The notes: generated by a model not told the origin, from the sequence alone. Positions 1 to 12,591 are shown, counted from the stretch's first letter. The stretch: 64,000 bases of DNA from Margaritispora aquatica (GCA_007644065.1 VJWN01000024.1:75902-139901); one strand, 5' to 3'. Made by a program: numbers and translations.

Positions 1-1
1 T

Positions 2-1042
2 GAGGCCTCTAATGTTGAAAAGATTGTTACCCGCTTTTTCAAGGCTGGCGTCCAACCTCAAGATATTGGTGTCATCACTCCTTATGAAGGTCAACGAAGC
101 TATGTTGTCAGTTCTATGCAAAATACCGGAACTTTTAAGAAGGAGAATTACAAGGAGATCGAGGTCGCTTCTGTTGATGCCTTCCAGGGTCGTGAGAAGG
201 ACTTCATAGTTCTGTCTTGTGTCAGGTCTAACGATCACCAAGGCATCGGTTTCTTGAGCGATCCAAGACGTCTCAACGTTGCTCTAACCCGTGCCAAATA
301 CGGCTTGGTCATTCTTGGAAATCCCAAGGTACTTTCTAAGCATCCGTTGTGGCATTATCTGTTGCTTCACTTCAAGGAGCGTAAGTGTCTTGTTGAGGGT
401 CCTCTCTCCAACTTGCAGACTTCCCTCCTTCAATTCAGTCGGCCCAAAACAACCTATCGCGGACCTCAGCGCTATCAGATGTCACATTCTACTTTCACTG
501 GTCGTTCAGCACCAAATGGCAAAGGCCCTCAAGATTACAGTGATGCTGGATCTGTGATGAACTATATTCCGGACGACGTCTCTTCTGTTCACTCATCCGC
601 TCTTGGCGGTGTCGGCCTAGGTTCCGCATATCCACAAATGTTTTCCAACTTCGCCCCAGAAGCTTGGCCTGGCCTTGATCCACGTGGCCGCAATAATGGC
701 CAAAAGCCGAGAAATCGCATTCCTGAGAGCGTCGCGGGCGAGTCCGTTGCCGCGAGTGAACTCACAGATACTACCAGCAGTGTTGTCGATGGAAAAGGTG
801 CTCACCAAGGTGGTGTCAGCTTGGGTGCTGGACTAAGCGATGCTCAAAAGCAGACCAGCCTTAACCAATCCGATCGTCTAAAGCGATACGTTGAATCTGG
901 TGGACGTATGGCCGATTACAAGACTGGTGATATCGGCAGCGTTTTTGGAGGCAGTTCGCTATTGAGTGGTCGCCGCTTGGACGACGACGAGAAGAGTGTC
1001 TCTACTGCATTTGCTAGCCAGGTTGGCGGTGGCTATGATTGA
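2..1042 (+). CDS. UPF1: ATP-dependent RNA helicase UPF1 (C-terminal part, 5' end outside window)
   Basis: Open reading frame enters at base 2 and stops at the TGA at 1040-1042. It encodes the end of the second RecA-like domain of an SF1 helicase. Visible motifs are [32 protein letters not shown] (motif V region) and [20 protein letters not shown] (motif VI, arginine finger region). This combination is characteristic of UPF1/NAM7, the central helicase of nonsense-mediated mRNA decay, acting in the cytoplasm with UPF2 and UPF3. About 200 low-complexity Ser/Gly/Gln-rich residues follow, as is usual for the fungal C-terminal tail. No intron is needed in this part. The N-terminal CH zinc domain and the Walker A motif lie upstream of the window and cannot be checked. 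Confidence 0.95.
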   Translation, partial: EASNVEKIVTRFFKAGVQPQDIGVITPYEGQRSYVVSSMQNTGTFKKENYKEIEVASVDAFQGREKDFIVLSCVRSNDHQGIGFLSDPRRLNVALTRAKYGLVILGNPKVLSKHPLWHYLLLHFKERKCLVEGPLSNLQTSLLQFSRPKTTYRGPQRYQMSHSTFTGRSAPNGKGPQDYSDAGSVMNYIPDDVSSVHSSALGGVGLGSAYPQMFSNFAPEAWPGLDPRGRNNGQKPRNRIPESVAGESVAASELTDTTSSVVDGKGAHQGGVSLGAGLSDAQKQTSLNQSDRLKRYVESGGRMADYKTGDIGSVFGGSSLLSGRRLDDDEKSVSTAFASQVGGGYD

Positions 1043-2258
1043 TTGCAACCTCCGTGTCCGCCTCTTACCGGACATCAATTTTGAAGACCGAAAGGGTTTG
1101 CCTATGATAGGTTGTACCTGGACAGCCAGCCGACAATTGCTCGTCAGCTAGCTGGCTCAACCGCACCATCTATCGCCCAGCAGACTACCTGAATCTCGTC
1201 GATTGATAAATTACCTACGATCGCTATCACAGCATCATTTTGTTGTGGGTCAACGGCCACCTGATGCAGACTACTTCATGCCAGATACGATAAATTGCCA
1301 CACCTACTGTGAAAAGAACAGCCTCAGCATAAAATATGCTATGCTCTACTCTAACTAGAGTTAAGCAAGCCTTGTGGGGAGTGGGTCTGGTAGTTGACGG
1401 GGGTTGAGATTGTTATGGTCGTTGCTTTGTTAGTGATGATGGTATCCTCGGATACTATTATCGTCGTTGTGCTGCGGTGGATGTCAAGAAAAGAGGGTAG
1501 AGGTGATAAGAGCAAGGTGCCTGCTGTGGTGAGCTGACGTTAGTGAGATCTTGGCCGGTCTTTCACTATGATGTTTGCCATCTCTGTCTAATGCTGCTTT
1601 GCCAATAGCCAATCTATTACCTTTCGCTCATATTTGATTCCATATATGTATGACACGCCTAACTTCTTGTTCTCACTTAATACCTTGATTACTAGACCCT
1701 CTCCTTTCAGGCAGTGGAGTGTAGTAGATGTTTGCAATGTTTTTAAACTTCTGACATTGCTATTTCTCTCGCCATTCGAGAAATTTTTGATTGACTACAT
1801 ACAAGAAACTGTATTCTGTTGCTTGTCTTACAGCTGTAATTCCTCCATCTAGTGATGCATAACTCTGACATATATGCTTCTCCTTCTAAATTCCTCAAAT
1901 TTTTACATACGACAGCTTGGAATAGAGCCGTCATCTATTAGCGCAAAGCCTGAAAAGAATTTTACATTCATAGGTGAAGGATATCTTTCAGAACTGCTTG
2001 TAACTGCTAGTCAGTCGTAACATCATGCAATCTATGACAAGCTATAAGATACAGCTTGTTCTTCGTTACTGTTTTAAGCGCATTCATATCTCTTGGATGT
2101 TTACATGAATTGCAACTCTGTCAGAACTAGAATAGCTTATTGAGTACAAAGTTAAATTTCAAATTGGCACTCATATCTCCGAGCACCTCACAATCCCATT
2201 CATTCGCAATTCCTACATTGACACGAAAACTTTTCACAAATTCCAGACTTACCCTGAG
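1043..2258. other. intergenic region between convergent genes
   Basis: This 1.2 kb stretch lies between the 3' end of UPF1 and the 3' end of the minus-strand subtilase. It should hold two 3' UTRs facing each other. I see AT-rich sequence, only short ORFs, and no RNA gene or repeat I can name. Confidence 0.6.
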
Positions 2259-5200
2259 CCAGAGTCTGAGCTCGAGCCTGGATCTGAACCCGAACCTGGA
2301 TCTGAGCCTGAGTCTGGGTAAGGACAAAATCCCTAAAGAATACATCAGTAAAGTTCATTCCATAACTAAGCAGAATTTCATAAACACTTACTACACGATT
2401 GATAGTATCCATAACAATCTGATCCGTCGTCCCAGCATACACCTCCTTTAACGCCTGATCGGCCGTAAGCGAGATCAATGGGCCCGTACTCGCAGGATCC
2501 AGAAGCATGATATCAGTCGCAGTCGGGTCGTTCTCTCCCTCACACCGAACGAACACATCGTTATGGGCCAAAGGTGCCTGACCATTTGGACCCTCCCCTA
2601 TCGGCGAGTTTAGTTTATACGCCCGCCCCGCATCACGCATCGTGTCCTTCATCCACAGCGGCACTTCCTTTATTGTACTTGGAAGGTGCTCTTGGAATTT
2701 CTCAAAGAACGTAGCTGCCAATCCGGCAAGCTGCGCAGTGGCCTGTGACGTCCCCTCACCGGAGATGTAGCCATTGTTGACGCGGTGGCTGGCGCAGTAT
2801 TGCTTTGCCCCATAGCCGTACATGCTCACGACCTCGGGTTCGGTGCCAATGCTCGAGAATGGACAACGTTTGTTGGCGGAATCGACGGCTCCAACTAGAA
2901 TCAGTGAGTAGGCTGGGTCAGAGAGGTAGCCGGGCGATCTGGAATCAGCGTATCCGATGGGGTTTTTGTCCGCGCGGTTGCCGGCGCTGGCGAGCATCAC
3001 TGCGCCAGCTTCTTCAAACAGTCTGTCGAGGAGGGTTTCTATGGGATCAGTGTCTGGAGGGGCAGGAATCTCGGGGGGCCAGTGACCTTCGCTTGCCCAG
3101 CCTAAATAGTCATATTCAGCCTTTAGAAATTCTCGTGTGCAGACGAAGGAATTTTGAGATCAATACGTACTGGAAGATAAAGAGACGACAGATCGCCCTT
3201 GCTGATCCCTGCTGGTAATAGAATCGATAACGAAACCTAAACCGTCTGCAAGTGACCATATGGATCCTCCTGCGTGTTCAGTGATTGAAATTGATGTGCG
3301 TCCAAGTGCGACCTTCACAGGAATGATGTTTGCTCGCTTAGCTGAACCTGCGAAACGTCCACCAGCGATGGATGCCATACATGTGCCATGACCCGAATCG
3401 TCCCGGATATCTGTCAATGCGCCTGGAGGGTAGACGGGATTATTTTTATCCAGGTATTTGGCGATGTAATAGGTGTCCGGATCGACTGCGGTGATGAAAT
3501 CCTATGGGTTGGTGTATGAGTCAGCTGTGGCTAGTTTGGATGGCTTAGGAGTGTTGGATGCCCAAGTTTAGTGTCAGGAGCGACAAGCGGATTCTTACTT
3601 GGTGATCGACGTTGATTCCAGTATCTAAAATGTAGATGTCTATTTCTCCGGTTGGGAGGTTTCTGTAAGGTCGTGAATAGAGGTAGCTGTCCTCGAACTC
3701 GTAAACGTCTTCCATGCCCTTGATATCAACTCGGCTTAGCCATCTAAACGAATGAGTATTAGCAAATTCTGTTCCTAGGAGACTCATGCACCAATGAATT
3801 CCACCAGAACATTTCGAAATCATATATTTGTAGGGAATGCTAAGCTTACTGTAAGTGGTTGGGAGCATTCCTTTGCATAATAAAATAATCGGATCCGAAC
3901 TGCCTTTCCTCGATAATCGAATCATTGACAGAAATATGCGTGAGGTTATTCAGATTCAAATCTCTCCTGGTGACCGCACCACCGTTATTCCACAAGGTGT
4001 CATCGTCGTCTTGCACATCCAGCGACATACACTCCACGATCGGCAGTCGAGCCACAATACCAGCAAATTGCTTCGTAAAGTACGCAACATACATGAGCAA
4101 ATTCACCTTTGGCCACGAGAGATCCATGTTCCGCGGATCGGGGGGGAACGACTTGACCATCTCGTTGAACTCAAGGATTGTGGTGGTTTTATACACGATG
4201 ATGATAAATCCCGTTGGAGCTACGCTGCTTGATGAGCTGGTCGATGTCACTTGTGTGGGAGGATTGGGAATTGTAGTGTGTGGTGTGCAGTTCTCCCCAC
4301 ATGTGGGACGAAGCTCAGCAATGAGAATACCGAGAAATAAAGCTATGGTGTTTATGTTAGACCCGGATCATCAAGGCAATGCGCACTTCTTGGCAATCGC
4401 GAAGGTGACTTTTGATGTACGAAGTAAAAACAGGACTGAATGGCTTACCGAATCCACTTGCTGTGGCAGTACCATATCCAAGTCCTCCCAACTGGATTCT
4501 TGTAAGCCATATCCCGTACAAAATTGTAACATCGGCGTGAACTTACCACTACTTCTAATCTTAGCTTAACATTTTGTCGAGCAACTGGAGTAGATAACTC
4601 TGTCATGATGCTGCTTTCAACTTCAACTCCAGCGGCTTCAACTCGACTGGCTGAATGACATCAGTATGAAGCTTGCTATGGGACACTCTACTCACCCAGT
4701 TCTACATATTCAGCCATCTCCCCTGCACTAACCTTCTTCATGTCAGTCTCAAAAGCACATAATGAAGGAAGTCAAACCCACCCCGCGATTATTCGTCGCC
4801 GTTTTAATCAAAGTCCGAATGAGCTTCGATGTCGTACCTAGAATCTCAATCAGCTCTCAGACCGAAACTGTATCTCAAATGAAGCAAGCGCTCACGAAGT
4901 GTTTTTCGCCACACTAAGACTGCCAACCTTTTATCAGCAATCATCGCCAAGGTTATCTGCGTCTGTCGTTTCCCCAAATACCCAATATCAACATCAAGAT
5001 TCCTCTTCGTCCCGGCCGACTGTTGCAAATCGTACTGTGCAACAATATCTCTCCAGTCTTGAACCTCTAGGAAGAAATCCAAGGCTTGAGCACCATACTC
5101 AGTCAACACATCAGCTAGCTCAGACCTTGACGGATTCTTCCACGTCGTGTCCTCATAGATCAGGATACGATTGCCGCCACCGCAAATTTCAGTACCGTCG

Positions 5201-6169
5201 CCTGCGCAGGCCATGTCGCATTGTGCTACTGGACTGGTTGTTGGGTTTTGTAGAACATCACCCCAGAAACACTCGCTAAAAGAGGTGTGTCAGCTTGAGC
5301 ATGAGATGTGAGATGGGTAGGCTTTGGTATCTATACCCTTTATACTCAACCCCAGCATACCGCCACCCGTCAGCAAGCTCCATGCACTTCGCAACGGTCA
5401 TGCCCGAGGAGCTTTGGTCGACCGACGTCCCATTGGGTAGAATTCGCGTCTCAGAGAAATCAATATAGCATCCTGGCTTAGCGAAGTGGTCTACAGAGGG
5501 CACCACCGTTGGCGTTGCAGAAACCGGGGGAATGGTAATACTAGGCGCCGAAGTTGTTCTAGATATCGAAGACGTGCTGACTGGATTGCTGCCACCGAGG
5601 CAGGCGCCGTTGGTGGCGCATGCCTGCCCAGGAGCGCAGACTCCGCATTGAGTTCCAATGGCACAGATGCTGAATGTTTCCTCGCAGCATACAGCATTCG
5701 AAACGTAGCAGTTTCCGTGGCTGGAGAGAGGAAGTCAGCAACGATGAGGAAGACGACGATAGACTCACCAGCAGAGATTCCCAGCCGCACAACCAACAGC
5801 TTCAAAAGTAACAGGATTCAATGCACACCACTGCAATCCAGGCGGCGCGCACGCAATCTATCCACAACAAATCAGTACGGTATCATTTCAATTCTTACTC
5901 CTGACCTCCGAGGAAAAACTCACTGTCCCCTCAACACTAACACAGCTCATTCCATCCGGACATTTCACATCCGTCGCACAGCTCTCCTGTCCACATAAAT
6001 AACCAGCAGGACAAGCTGGGTCACGAGAAGCTCTCACGCCAATTTGTTGGCTTGGGTCTTGATCTAGTAATGACTTGGGACGAACGAGCTGGTGGTTGGG
6101 ATGGGGATGCGTGTGAACTGTTGCTATGATGCTGAGCACCAAGGCAAAGGTCAAACAGAGGCGCGCCAT
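2259..6169 (-). CDS. secreted WSC-domain subtilisin-like serine protease (S8), multi-exon
   Basis: Start ATG at 6169 gives a hydrophobic signal peptide (MARLCLTFALVLSIIATVHT). A Cys-rich segment follows, then a WSC carbohydrate-binding-type domain (about 5450-5150: PGCYIDFSETRIL, YAGVEYKGECFWG, CDMACAGDGTEICGGGNRI), then a long linker. The S8 catalytic domain has all three triad motifs: Asp in IYILDTGINVDHQ, His in DDSGHGTCMASIAGG and Ser in SGEGTSQATAQLAG. An oxyanion-type Asn sits in MLASAGN. Many short introns interrupt it. The last, GTAAGT to TTTAG, is phase 0 and shifts the reading frame to an acidic tail containing PDSGSDPGSGSDPG, ending at TAA 2259-2261. It is likely extracellular or cell-wall attached, cleaving protein near polysaccharide. 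The triad is intact, so I expect activity. Exon borders in the linker (3.9-4.85 kb) are uncertain. Confidence 0.85.
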
Positions 6170-7196
6170 GAGTGTTTGGGGAGGGATAACGAGAAGGAGC
6201 AATTGCGATGTCAACAGATGAGAGAATGGCGATGAGATGGAGGTTATCACTTACATGATCAGAAATAGTATCTCGGTCTCGTTGACCCCAGCAAGCTACT
6301 TAGCGAGGACAAGCTTACCTCTACTTCAAGCTTGGCATAAACATTCATATCCAAACACGGTCCGGTAGAAGCTTAGAAAAATCTTGATCATCCGTGCAAC
6401 ACCTTCCTCAACTCCCCTGGTAGATATCTCTGACTGTACTCACATTTTGGTTGTCTCCCACATGCAAGAATCGTCTGATCTCCGACATTGAACGAACATC
6501 TAGACTGCAATACATGCAAGATTCTTCTCCCGCCTTACAAAATGATGCTCGTTTTAGATTTTTTTGGTCCCCATCTCCCATCTTGGCAGCATATGCAAAC
6601 CGACTAACCGACAAACCACTCACTCACCAGCCGTCAACCACACAAGCGAAATGCGAAATCCGAGCTGCTGCTGCAGGAACAGGGCTCCAGAACCCCACAA
6701 AAGTAAGCTTAAACGGCCCTCTCGCCTATTCCGTAGTTATGTCCGGTTTTTCGCCCCATCATTTTCCGGAATGTAAAGGTACGAGAGGCTTGAAAGACGA
6801 ATAGGGCAGGTCGACAAACCAATGAGCGCAGAGGGACAATATAGTTCAAAACAAGATTCTCGAATGGATGAATACTTTGTGGAATATGTTTAGCTTGTCA
6901 GCGAGGTGGGTTCAGGACTGGCCGCCAAGCGAGCCCCTGGTTGATGTTCGCTTACCGCTTTACGATATTTATTGAGATGTGGACGTGTAAATCCACCTGC
7001 TTCCAGACCCTACATACTACTTTATTCTATCTCTCACATGGGGTTTACGTTGTTTTATCATGACACGAAATTCCGGTTGATATCGAGCTTATAGATCGAC
7101 ATGCCTCCGACGTGATCCAAGATTCAACCCTTCTTTCCTTCCAGTTTTCTCTCCCTGAAGTGTCACTCCATCTTGACCTTCGTTAAACAGCCAAGC
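6170..7196. promoter_or_regulatory. shared upstream region of two divergent secreted-enzyme genes
   Basis: About 1 kb separates the starts of the WSC-subtilase (minus) and the GH105-like gene (plus). It must contain both promoters. CT-rich tracts precede the plus-strand start (7130-7195). I could not identify a convincing transcription factor site. The short ORFs here look random. Confidence 0.5.
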
Positions 7197-10100
7197 ATGC
7201 ATTTTCCTTCGACACGAGGCAAGTCCTCATCGACGAGAACTCGCACTGCTATCTCCTCCATACTCCTTTCCCTCCTCCTCCTCACCACCCCCATCAAGGC
7301 AGAATTAGACGCAGGGTTCAACGTCTACAGCGCCGCCCAAGTGGCCATCTCGCACTCCTCTCACTCCTGGGAATGGGGCACCACAACCGAAGCTCTGCTC
7401 GAGCTATACAACAATGAACTCTCGGTCTTCGGACCTAACCCATTCCCCAATAACCAAATTCCCATCGTCACCACCCCATCGAGTGTCTTCGCACTGCGTT
7501 ACGCTCAGCCTTTCATATTGCGGAATTCGCAAACGCTGGTGAATGATGCAGCCGTGGGGGATCCGGCGTCGCTGGGCGTGGCGGCTATCTTGCTAGGGAC
7601 GTCGGATCAGGCGTATGTGGGCGCAGCGAATAGACAGGCTGAGTATTTGTTGAAGGGTGCGCCGAGGTGGACGAACGATGCTATTTCACATAGGCCGGAT
7701 GTTGCTGAATTGTGGGCGGATAACATGGCTATGGCGTTTCCATTTTGTATGTTATTCCCTTTATCTCTCCCTCCCAATGTCACGTCTCGTGATCGTGAAT
7801 AGAACAAATTTATTGATGGTTTGATAGTGGCATACCTAGCCGTGCAACAAAACGACGTCTCCCTCATGGCAGAAGTAGTGCACCAATGCGGACTCTACCG
7901 CGACGTGCTCAAGCCCGCCCAATTCCTCAACTGGGCACACATCATCGGGCCACAGTCTCAAGACACGGGACTCTGGTCCACCGGCAACGGATGGGCCTCG
8001 TTCGGAATGGTTCGTGTGTTACACACGCTTCAGAAATGGGGGCCATCATCTAGTCTCACTACGCAAGCGGCCCAGCTCAAGACATGGATTAAGGAGATTC
8101 TCGACGGAGCCCTACTTTCTGGCTTTGAGAGCGGCTTGTTGAGGAATTATCTCAATGATGAGAGTTGGTTTGGCGAGATGGCAGGAACGGCACTCTTGTC
8201 TGCTGTCGTGTACAGGATGGCTGTTAATGATCCGGGCATGTTTCCTCAGAGATATATTGATTGGGCGGATACAAATCGGATTGCATTAGGTCATTGGCAG
8301 GGCAGTGATGGGGTGGTCGTGCCGGCTGTGGACCCGTATAATTGGCTCAGTCGAAACAAGTACTATGGTGGATCGCCTGAGGGACAGGCCTTCATGGTGT
8401 ATCTGTACACAGCTTATCGTGACTGTGTAGGTGCTGGCATATGCAAAAACAGAGTTGCTGTGCCTGCAAGTACGGTCTCACATGAGGGAATTGGACCGAT
8501 TGATATTCTCACCGTTTTGGCACATGCGGTCACCTTCTCGGCTATGCCTCCTCAGCCAACATTTTCGTGTCCTCAGACAGTGCCTGTGTGCGATGTACCG
8601 AATTGTTTGGGTCAGTTCAATGGTATCGGGCAACCAGTTTGCACCACCTCTCTTTGGCTGGACTGTCCATGTACACCGAATGGAAATACCTGCGGCCCTC
8701 CTCAAGACTGCGAACTTCATAATTGTGCTGGCGTCTTTGACCTCTCGAACGGAAAAGCTTACTGCTCCAACTATTTCCGTACTTGTGAGTGTCTCGCTGT
8801 GGAGAAAACCTGTGGAGTTAAGCAGTCCTGCGAAGCGGGTCATTGTGATGGCATCTTCGATTTGACGAATGGCAAAGCATATTGTTCAAATTTCTTCAAA
8901 GGCTGTGAATGTCTTCCTGTCGAAAAGACATGTGGTGCAAAACAATCTTGCGAAGCAGGCCACTGCGACGGCATTTTTGATCTCACCAACGGAAAAGCAT
9001 ATTGTTCCAATTTCTTCAAGACATGTGAGTGTCAAGCCGTGGGCAAAACATGCGGTACACCCCAACCATGCGAGAACGGACAATGCAGCGGTGTTTTCGA
9101 CCTCAATAACGGAAAAGCATACTGCTCCAACTTCTTCGCCGGCTGCGAGTGTCAAGCCGTGCCAAAGACATGCGGTACCCCTCAGCCCTGCGAGAACGGA
9201 AACTGTGACGGACACTTCGACATCAACGACGGCAAAGCGTACTGCTGGAACTTCTTCAGGGGCTGCGAATGTGCCGCGACGCCCACGACTTGCGGGAGAC
9301 CTCAAGACTGCGAGACGAATTTCTGCGCTGGCAGCTTCGACGCTGATGGCAAAGCAACGTGTAAAGGCAAATTCAAAGGCTGCGCCTGCAAATCCACGCC
9401 CACTACATGCGGGACTCCCCAGCCGTGCGATCAGAACTCGTGCGATGGGACGTACAACACCGACGGTAGCGCAACGTGCAAGAACCACTTCGCAGGCTGC
9501 GTGTGCCAACCTGTGCCAAAGACATGCGGGAATGCAGCTCCATGCGAAGACTACGGGTGCGCGGGGACCTTCAACTCCAATGGTATCGGGGCTGTATGTC
9601 GAGGTAACTTCGCAGGCTGCGGCTGTCTCGCAACGCAGAAGACATGTGGTGAGCCTCAAGCTTGCAATATCAACAGCTGCGCGGGAACAGTTGATTCGAA
9701 CGGCCTCGCGACGTGCAAGAACCACTTCGCTGGGTGCCAGTGCATCCGTCCTGTCACGGTTCCATGCGCAGTTCTCCTCACCTGCGCCATCACGAACAAT
9801 TGCAACGGTATCGCGCCGGCGGGGAGTTATATCGGGCAATGCCAAGGCCCTAACGCGGGGTGTCCATGCTATTCCCCTCTACCTCCCGCTCCACCACCTC
9901 CGCCCCCTCCGCCCAAGGTCACCGTCAACATCGGGCTCATGAGCTCAATGTCGTACGATCCTGATTTGGGCTCGTACGAGCAGTGGATTGTGTGGGATTC
10001 GGGGATTGGGATCTGTGATGGGTGGACGTTGGGTATGACGGTGTTTAGGCCGTGCGATTGGACGTTCTGCTTGGGTGGTGTATGTGGGTTGAAGTTGGAT

Positions 10101-10247
10101 GGGTGCGAGAATGACAATAATTTTTATATCAGGAAGGATGGCGAGTTTTATGCCAGTTGTCATACGCCGACGAGGTATTCGTCGGAGACGTGTAGGTCTG
10201 GCATCTTCTTTGGGTATGCGGATCAACTGTTGGAGTGTTCAGGTTAG
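7197..10247 (+). CDS. secreted GH105-like six-hairpin protein with tandem six-cysteine modules
   Basis: CDS join(7197..7746,7828..10247), 989 aa. The intron (GTATGT...GATAG) is phase 1 and joins AFPF to LAYLAV. The N-terminus is a signal-peptide-like segment (ISSILLSLLLLTTPIKA). Residues about 36-400 look like a six-hairpin glycosidase of the GH105/GH88 type. LWADNMAMAFPFLAYL holds the expected catalytic Asp region, and LWSTGNGWASFGMVRVL resembles the family GNGW motif. Such enzymes remove unsaturated uronic acid ends during pectin breakdown. Residues about 430-866 are about 11 consecutive modules of 39-40 residues with six cysteines each (TCG-x4-C-x4-C-x-G...C...F-x-GC-x-C). A Pro-rich hinge and a Cys-containing C-terminal domain of about 105 residues follow; I do not recognise that domain. 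The modules may bind substrate or cell wall, but that is inference. Confidence 0.85.
8565..9872 (+). repeat. tandem 117-120 bp coding repeat (six-cysteine module array)
   Basis: Copies begin at 8688, 8808, 8928, 9048, 9168 and 9288, an exact 120 bp period, and then at 117-120 bp spacing to about 9740. A degenerate copy flanks each side. The copies at 8808 and 8928 encode almost the same module (KQSCEAGHCDGIFDLTNG), which points to recent duplication. The later copies are more diverged. All cysteine positions are kept. Confidence 0.93.
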
Positions 10248-10708
10248 ATTGTTTCGTTGTCAGTGAACATGAGATGAAGATGCTCTGGAATCGTGGATAT
10301 GAATATTAATAAAAACATTTCCTAGCTCTTCCATTTTGGTATGGGGTACAACAGGGCTAGGAGGTAAGACCTAACTAAATAGCATCGTGATTTGGTAATG
10401 ATAGGAGTCATGCTTTCCAGCTAGCACCCACCAGCTTGTAAATAAATATTGACATTGGTATACCCAGGTTACAAAGTCCAGCAATGTACCAAAAATGAAC
10501 TCCAAGCTATCAGCAAGCCTATCCAGTAGAGATGTGATGCCAATCCGTGCTGCACACACCAAACCTATCCAACCAACGCCCCGCTATCAAGTCTCATCCC
10601 AATCTCTAATCAGTCCAAAACACACTCTCGCTATCAGTAACTCTGCCTCTTTTATCATCTGTCACAAATCCTTTACCAAAGATCACTTTCGCTCTCCCTT
10701 CAATTATC
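10248..10708. other. intergenic region between convergent genes
   Basis: This 460 bp region holds the 3' ends of the GH105-like gene and the peroxiredoxin-like gene. AATAAA-like sequence occurs at about 10307, just after the plus-strand stop. Nothing else is recognisable. Confidence 0.5.
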
Positions 10709-11830
10709 TCAAGGCGTCGAAATCATACTCCCACCACTACTCCCTGCCTCCACATTCCCATCCAACTTATTCCTCGCACTGAACTCACTAAATCCCGTTC
10801 CTTTCCTCTTCGACTTCGCATCTTCCCACCTCTTCTGATCAGCCCCACCTACACCTTCTCCATTCAACCCCAAAACTTCCCTCAGCTCTGGGATCTCCAC
10901 ATGATCTCTCGTGTTCTTCATCCTGTGACACCAGGTAATAATCTTCTCTTCCGCTTCCTCATTACCCACCATGCCTTGCACACCCAACTGCTTCTCCTCT
11001 TCTCGTCCATCCCCGGGTGTGCAGAGTGGGGTGCCAAGATCTTGTGGTTCAAACAAAAACTCCCCACCGACTTGCTGGTAGTCGCCTCCCTTGAGAAGTA
11101 GTCCACCTTTGATGCGCTTGATGGATTGGAGGAATGAAGCGCCCATTATGGTCCACACTTCTTTGCGCTGGTACTCGGGCCTCTCGCCACTGGAATGCGT
11201 ACGGGCCATTCCTAGAGCATTATATAATTTCTTGGTTGGGTCGGCATATATGGGGAAGGGGCAATTCGTTTCGGCTTGGTACATGGGTATTAGAGAGGGA
11301 GAGCCATGGCCAATGATGGCGATGAAGGTGGGCGTTGGAAGTTGGAGGAGGGAGGCGGGAGATATCGAGGATGTCAATGAACGAATATATTCTTGGCAGT
11401 ACTGTTTCTGGGGTTAGTGACTGTTTATAACACGACAAGGAATCATACTTACACCACAGAAGAAATGCCGAATGAAAATCACCAACACCCTCCGTGCAAC
11501 ATTGGGTCCTGTATATAGTGTTTTGAATGGCACCGCTTTCCCATCCTGATCTAGCAAAGGCAGATCCTCAATCAACCTCAGCGTATCGCGTGTTGGCAGA
11601 TCGTTATTCGTCTTCAGATCCTCCTCCGAACTGATACTGCTTCCCCCGCTGGGTATTTTTGCCTCGGTGAGAGGGGTGTCGATTGAAGCTCGCGTAGTTG
11701 GTTCCTTATGTCTGTGTAGCATGGACTTGAACGGTATGCTCTTGGATCTTGTATGTGATTTTGTGGTATCTGACTTTGCTGGCAGTGTATTTTCTGTTTG
11801 TGAAGAGGTGGGATCTGAGGAGACGGCCAT
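10709..11830 (-). CDS. AhpC/TSA (PRXL2C/AAED1-type) thioredoxin-fold protein
   Basis: CDS complement(join(10709..11401,11453..11830)), 356 aa. The 51 nt intron (GTAAGT...AAACAG, phase 0) joins RHFFCG to YCQEYIRSL and rebuilds a CGYC redox motif that neither exon holds alone. A thioredoxin-like fold follows with FIAIIGHGSPSLIPMY and CPFPIYADPTKKLYNALGM, which fits the AAED1 family of peroxiredoxin-like proteins. The first about 85 residues are Ser/Thr-rich and probably disordered. The C-terminal 70 residues are charged. A likely role is thiol redox chemistry or peroxide defence in the cytosol. The substrate is not known for this family. Confidence 0.8.
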
Positions 11831-12367
11831 GATTGCGATGAGAGAGATGTAGTTACAGTAAAGAGGTGGTAGAAAAGGTCCAAGGGATGTCGATCTTAAC
11901 GATCCTCAAGGTGGGTATTTTGTGACGAGAGGAAGTGATCTTCGGTTCGTGCTAGATATATAGAGTCGAGCAGTGACCGAATGTCTTTGAATAAAGATAG
12001 ATTGGGTGACAGCGACGAAAACGCAATATATCGTGGCATGTTGTCGTTTGGATTGGCTCCACGTCCAAGTCCATACTTGAATTGTCTGGGCTTGCCCTTG
12101 CACGCTGCGCTGCACACTCACTGCACAGTTTCAGGATTTCATACCCAGCGTGCCAGCTACCCAGCTCCCTTACCCAGCTATCCAGGGCAGGATGATGGAA
12201 TGGCTGGGACCAAAAGATGGGTGGAACATAGTGCGTGTGTGGCGGACAATACTTCACTATAACTGGTTCAACTGGTTATGATCACAGACTATGAATAACC
12301 TTATTATCCTGAAAATGGGGTCATCGTAGAGTAGGTAATACAGTAAGCGTGAATGAGGCGTTGAATT

Positions 12368-12388
12368 GGGGGGGGGGGGGGGGGGGGG
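12368..12388 (+). repeat. poly-G homopolymer run (21 nt)
   Basis: Twenty-one consecutive G residues lie in intergenic DNA. The exact length may be unreliable in sequencing. Such tracts can form G-quadruplex or triplex structures. Confidence 0.95.
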
Positions 12389-12591
12389 CGGTACAAAAAA
12401 GTCCACAAGTGTACCCCCCGAGGCCCCAACCGGATCATCTCCCTGGCCGATTGAGGTTCCATTGGTTTGAAGCACGTGAAGGATACAAAGCACGTGATGA
12501 TGAGTAAGGTAAGGTAAGGTATTCTTCCGTCCTCCGTCCTCCGTTCTTTAAGGTACCTTACCATCATCAGTCTTCCATTCATCTTCATGTT

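Noticed and set aside
8688..9760. Regular 120-bp spacing resembling a CRISPR or satellite array
   Set aside because: The repeats are coding, contiguous without spacers, and within one exon of a eukaryotic gene.
8886..9845. 319-codon minus-strand ORF over the same array
   Set aside because: Same cause: antisense of a repeated, stop-poor sequence. No start context or domain.
8869..9942. Long plus-strand ORF in another frame over the cysteine-module array
   Set aside because: It arises because the repeat keeps alternative frames free of stops. It lacks family features and the real frame has the conserved cysteines.
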